Assembly: GCA_013361685.1 (NCBI GenBank)
Contig: JABFXP010000205.1
Span: forward strand, 1-34,259
Origin: Catenulispora sp.
GTDB lineage: Bacteria > Actinomycetota > Actinomycetes > Streptomycetales > Catenulisporaceae
Direction of reading: 5' to 3'
Length of the DNA: 34,259 nucleotides
Shown: in pieces, positions 31,442 through 34,259 of the stretch
Layout of the letters: the number at the start of each line of letters is the position of its first letter
Numbering within the stretch: position 1 is the stretch's first letter
Made by a program: the position numbers and the translations under genes
Notes under the pieces: generated by a model
The model's input: only the letters and a program-made list of their open reading frames with translations
Databases searched by the model: none
Told to the model about the DNA's origin: nothing

Positions 31442-31942
31442 TCAAGGCTCCTCCTGCTCGACTGGTTCCGCGTCGAACTTGGCGATCTCGGCGCGGGCCT
31501 CACGCCACACCTCGCTGAGATCTGCGGGTTCCGCCCCTGCAAGCTGTGCGATGAGCGCGTGAAGGGCTTCGATCACGTCGTCACCAAGTTGCCGTCGCAG
31601 TTCCGCGTCGAGTTCGCGGCGGGCCGCTGTCGCGGCCTCCAGGTATGCGCGGGCTCGAAGGGTGGGCCGAACGATCTTCTCTCGAGCGTCGGTCGGTGAC
31701 TTGTCCACGGTGACGTACCCGCGCTCGCCCAGGCCTGCGACGAGTTTGCTCGCGCCCTGCCGGGTCATGGACAGCTCGCGGCCTATCTGCGAGATCGTCA
31801 CGTCCTGTCCGTCTCGGCACAAGCGCAGGATCAGGCCGTCGGGAAACCGGCGATCGTCGAAGCCGGCTGCCGCGAGCTTCTCGTCGACCCGCTTCCGATA
31901 GCCCACGGCTGCCCGGGCGAGCAGGGGCCCGAGCGCGGGCAT
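31442..31942 (-). CDS. MarR-family regulator
   Basis: 166-residue winged-helix regulator. The MarR core is visible: RFPDGLILRLCRDGQDVTIS, QIGRELSMTRQGASKLVAGL, the wing ERGYVTVDKSPTDAREKIVR and the C-terminal dimerisation helix ARRELDAELRRQLGDDVIEA. MarR proteins usually repress a neighbouring gene and release DNA on binding phenolic ligands, oxidants or metals. The start is ATG 31942; the ribosome site is weak (GTGAG). It is divergent from the Met/His-rich membrane protein, with a strong inverted repeat between them. Confidence 0.9.
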   Translation of the reverse strand: MPALGPLLARAAVGYRKRVDEKLAAAGFDDRRFPDGLILRLCRDGQDVTISQIGRELSMTRQGASKLVAGLGERGYVTVDKSPTDAREKIVRPTLRARAYLEAATAARRELDAELRRQLGDDVIEALHALIAQLAGAEPADLSEVWREARAEIAKFDAEPVEQEEP

Positions 31943-31967
31943 CAGATGCTCACGACGCGATAGGAAA

Positions 31968-32028
31968 CCATGGTTGACAGTCTAGCCGAGGGTCTTCATC
32001 ATGGAAATTGTCAACCATGGGGGACAAT
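31968..32028. promoter_or_regulatory. Divergent operator/promoter with inverted TGTCAACCATGG copies
   Basis: CCATGGTTGACA (31968-31979) and TGTCAACCATGG (32009-32020) are exact inverted copies. Each contains a TTGACA reading toward the space between them, so both could be -35 boxes of face-to-face promoters. The right copy also lies inside a longer palindrome, ATTGTC (32007-32012) and GACAAT (32023-32028). This fits MarR binding that represses its own gene and the membrane-protein gene. Clear -10 boxes were not found. Confidence 0.65.
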
Positions 32029-32066
32029 CTTGGGCCCCGTAGCCGGCTATAGGAGGCTGGACACAT

Positions 32067-33275
32067 ATGGTTCATCCTGAAGGCGAGTCACCCGCGCCTG
32101 ATCGGGGTCCCACCGTCGATCGGCGCATCGTGGCGCTGCGGTGCCTGGCGGTCTTGAGCGCGAGCGCCGCCATCATCCACTTCGCGGTGTCGGGCGAGCA
32201 CTTTCACATGTACTGGGTCTTCGGCACGTTCATGCTGGTGGTCGCGTGGTTGCAGTCGGCATGGGCGATCGCGGCCGTGGTCCGGCCGATCCGCCTGCTT
32301 GAGTGGTGTGGGGTCGTGCTGAACACGGGCGTGGTGTCCGTGTACTTGGTCACGCGCACGATCGGGGACGTGATCGGCCCGACTCCGCACGAGCTCGAGC
32401 CGGCCGGGTTCGGCGACGTGTTCTGTACGGCGTTGGAGGCCGGCATCGTCGTCACGTGCATCGGACTCTTGGTCACGAAGAGGCGAGGGCGGCTGCGCCG
32501 GGAGAGCCTGCTCCTCGCGCCGGCGGTTACCGGCGCCCTCATGGCGGTCATGGTGAGCGTGTCCTTGGTCGCCGGCGGCTCGGAGATGGTTGCCGCCGAT
32601 CCCGCCCCGTCCGACAGCACCATGCAGATGTCCGGCTCGCAGACCTCATCGATCAGGCTTGCGACCACTTCGCCCGCCGGAGATATCACGATGCCCGACC
32701 ACGACATGCAGATGCCCACGGGTATGAAGATGGCCAGCTCAACGGCTTGCGTCGCGACCCCCTCCGTCGCACAGCAACAAGCAGCGGTCAGCCTCGTGAA
32801 CAGCACCTGGGCGAACGCGAGCAAGTATCAGAGCCTGAACGCCGCCCAAGCCGCCGGTTACCGGCCGATCACTCCGACTGGCAAACCCGTCGTCCACTAC
32901 CTGAACCCGTCGTACTACCAAGACACGGTGCGAGGCGGGCCGATTCTCGATGTGACGCAGCCACAGTCACTTGTCTACGCGAACACGTCCAAGGGCGCAG
33001 TGCTGGTCGCAGCGATGTACATCACCACCCCTGGCGGACCGACACCGCAACCAGGCGGGTGCCTCACCCAATGGCACGTCCACACCGATCTGTGCCTGAC
33101 GAAGACAGCCGGCGTAGTGGGCGCGACCGGATCAGGTTGCCCAACTGGTTCCAGGAATCGGGCGACGCCGCCGATGATGCACATCTGGTTCGTACCGATC
33201 CCTGGCGGACCCACGGCTGTCGACGCCTCCGACGCGCAGATCGTGCATGCGGCCGAACAAGTCGCATCACCCTGA
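32067..33275 (+). CDS. Membrane protein with Met/His-rich linker and HxH-containing exported domain
   Basis: 402 residues; no characterised family recognised. Residues about 20-175 form five hydrophobic helices (AVLSASAAIIHFAVSG, FGTFMLVVAWLQSAWAIAAV, WCGVVLNTGVVSVYLV, FCTALEAGIVVTCIGLLV, LLLAPAVTGALMAVMVSVSL). A Met/His-rich low-complexity stretch follows (STMQMSG, TMPDHDMQMPTGMKM). The C-terminal domain has YLNPSYYQ, WHVHTDLC (His337, His339), paired Cys residues and MMHIWFVPIPGG. Met-rich and HxH motifs resemble those of exported copper-binding proteins, so metal handling is possible but unproven. The ATG at 32067 has AGGAGG ten bases upstream. It lies next to a divergent MarR gene and probable shared operator. 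Confidence 0.75.
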   Translation: MVHPEGESPAPDRGPTVDRRIVALRCLAVLSASAAIIHFAVSGEHFHMYWVFGTFMLVVAWLQSAWAIAAVVRPIRLLEWCGVVLNTGVVSVYLVTRTIGDVIGPTPHELEPAGFGDVFCTALEAGIVVTCIGLLVTKRRGRLRRESLLLAPAVTGALMAVMVSVSLVAGGSEMVAADPAPSDSTMQMSGSQTSSIRLATTSPAGDITMPDHDMQMPTGMKMASSTACVATPSVAQQQAAVSLVNSTWANASKYQSLNAAQAAGYRPITPTGKPVVHYLNPSYYQDTVRGGPILDVTQPQSLVYANTSKGAVLVAAMYITTPGGPTPQPGGCLTQWHVHTDLCLTKTAGVVGATGSGCPTGSRNRATPPMMHIWFVPIPGGPTAVDASDAQIVHAAEQVASP

Positions 33276-33301
33276 GCCCCAGCGCGACGCGCCGGGGCTC
33301 A
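33273..33301. terminator. Bidirectional terminator between convergent genes
   Basis: TGAGCCCC (33273-33280) and GGGGCTCA (33294-33301) pair perfectly, with an inner GCGC-GAC-GCGC stem. The left arm begins with the stop codon of the membrane-protein gene, and the right arm ends 14 bases before the stop of the convergent methyltransferase gene. It can serve both transcripts. No T-run, as is usual in high-GC actinomycetes. Confidence 0.8.
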
Positions 33302-33315
33302 CCGGGAGTGATGTG

Positions 33316-34062
33316 TCAGCGGTTCATCAGCGCGAACACGCCCCACCCGAGGTATTCACGCCGATACTTGGCGTGCTGCACAGGTGCCGCAACGAGTTCG
33401 GCACGCATTTCGTCGGCTAGCTCGTCGTCGGGGTTGGCATCCAGCCAGCGGCGGATGTTGAGCCACTGTGCCGCCGCGTACCGGTCCCAACTGTCCTGGT
33501 CGGCGAGCACCATTTCGACGACGTCGCAACCCAGGGCGCCAAACTGTTCGAGCAGTTCCGGCAGTGGGAGCAGGTCGTCTTTGCGGGCGAGGTGGCAGCC
33601 CTCGACGATGGCCTGGGTCTGAGGCTCTCGGCGCCAGTACGGCTCGCCGATCAGCATCATGCCTCCGGGAAGGAGACTGCGTCGTAGGAGTTCGACGGTG
33701 CCCGCCACGCCGGAGCCGATCCAGGTGGCGCCGACACATGCGGCGATGCCAACCAGATCTTCGGTGACGTATGCCGAGGCATCGGCGTGCACGAAGTCGA
33801 CCCGGTCGGCGACGTCCAGTTCCGCCGCTCGGGCGCGGGCGGCCTTGAGGAAGACGGTGCTGATGTCCACCCCGGTGCCGGTCACGCCGTGCTCGCGTGC
33901 CCAGGTACACAGCAACTCGCCCTTGCCGCAGGCGAGGTCGAGTACGCGGGTGCCCGGCGATGGGTTGATGGCGTGGCCCAGAGTGGCCAGTTTCTCGCTG
34001 GTGAAGGGGTTACAGATGCGATGGCTGCTCTCGCGAATGGTGAAGCGACGTGGCAGATCCAC
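33316..34062 (-). CDS. Class I SAM-dependent methyltransferase
   Basis: 248 residues with the Rossmann-like methyltransferase fold: motif I VLDLACGKGELLC, the acidic end of strand 2 in GTGVDIS, motif II-like DFVHADASAYV, and GGMMLIGEPYWRREP (post-II region). The C-terminal part (SWDRYAAAQWLNIRRW, KYRREYLGWGVFALM) matches actinomycete SAM methyltransferases of unknown substrate. The start is GTG 34062, the only start after an in-frame stop upstream, with AAGGA about ten bases before. It converges on the Met/His-rich protein gene. A small overlapping frame precedes it. Confidence 0.9.
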   Translation of the reverse strand: MDLPRRFTIRESSHRICNPFTSEKLATLGHAINPSPGTRVLDLACGKGELLCTWAREHGVTGTGVDISTVFLKAARARAAELDVADRVDFVHADASAYVTEDLVGIAACVGATWIGSGVAGTVELLRRSLLPGGMMLIGEPYWRREPQTQAIVEGCHLARKDDLLPLPELLEQFGALGCDVVEMVLADQDSWDRYAAAQWLNIRRWLDANPDDELADEMRAELVAAPVQHAKYRREYLGWGVFALMNR

Positions 34063-34144
34063 TACAGGGATTCCTTCGATTCGAGGGGGTCAGAACGGCT
34101 GGAGAAGACGGCCGGGACGCGGCCGTGTTTACCTGAACCGTCAT
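34010..34144 (-). CDS. Possible 44-residue leader peptide overlapping the methyltransferase start
   Basis: The ATG at 34144 has GAAGAGG eight bases upstream, a better ribosome site than that of the methyltransferase itself. The frame (MTVQVNTAASRPSSPAVLTP onward) runs across the methyltransferase GTG in another frame and stops 51 bases inside that gene. A perfect stem, ACGGCCG/CGGCCGT (34108-34126), lies within it. Translation could tune access to the downstream start. The composition gives no family, and it may be untranslated leader. Confidence 0.25.
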   Translation of the reverse strand: MTVQVNTAASRPSSPAVLTPSNRRNPCSGSATSLHHSREQPSHL

Positions 34145-34259
34145 CAAATGCACCTCTTCATACGAGTGAAGGCTGGGACCGCCCGAAACTACGACCACTG
34201 CGATCCTTGCGTCCACCGCATTTCACGTTCTGTCGGGTGGTGGCATTCCTTGCCTGTGA

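Overview
The window is GC-rich DNA from an actinomycete, most likely a soil Streptomyces-like or Catenulispora-like organism. Evidence for this is the strong G/C bias at third codon positions, frequent GTG and occasional TTG starts with purine-rich ribosome binding sites, an F420/FMN luciferase-fold oxidoreductase, a Ser/Thr kinase with a beta-propeller, and a crowd of one-component regulators. Decayed transposase and recombinase pieces recur between gene blocks, which suggests an accessory, rearrangement-prone part of the chromosome. No rRNA, tRNA, CRISPR array or intact mobile element was seen.

Layout. (1) 1-6279: a leftward NarL-type two-component operon (response regulator, a histidine-kinase-like protein lacking catalytic residues, then an intact histidine kinase running off the left edge). 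It is divergent from an F420/LLM oxidoreductase, a RibD/DHFR-like reductase and a 14-helix MFS exporter. A perfect 26-bp palindrome sits in the divergent region. (2) 6280-11816: transposase debris, a Ser/Thr kinase-propeller membrane protein, recombinase debris, a PhzS-like flavin monooxygenase and more transposase debris. (3) 11817-13748: a TetR repressor divergent from an SDR dehydrogenase and a SnoaL/NTF2-like protein, with two matching operator palindromes between them. (4) 13902-19642, all leftward: a VOC protein, a cupin, three AraC regulators and a chloroperoxidase-type alpha/beta hydrolase. (5) 20110-21294: an SseB-like/DUF1266 protein with mobile debris downstream. (6) 21500-31215: a carbohydrate module made of a ROK repressor, an Opp/Dpp-type ABC importer (lipoprotein, permease, fused permease-ATPase, ATPase) and a divergent GH2 beta-mannosidase. 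(7) 31442-34062: a MarR regulator divergent from a Met/His-rich membrane protein, then a convergent SAM methyltransferase behind a shared terminator.

How the genes work together. The clearest unit is block 6: import of short beta-mannosides (or related oligosaccharides) by the ABC system, cytoplasmic hydrolysis by the mannosidase, and control by the ROK repressor through repeats in the divergent promoter region. Blocks 1, 3 and 7 share one design, a regulator divergent from its probable target with an inverted repeat in the shared promoter. No gene set amounts to a clearly new defence or biosynthetic system. The less usual items are the pseudokinase/kinase pair under one regulator, the Met/His-rich membrane protein with its MarR partner, the minisatellite-encoded linker in the fused transporter subunit, and the AraC trio leading into a cupin.
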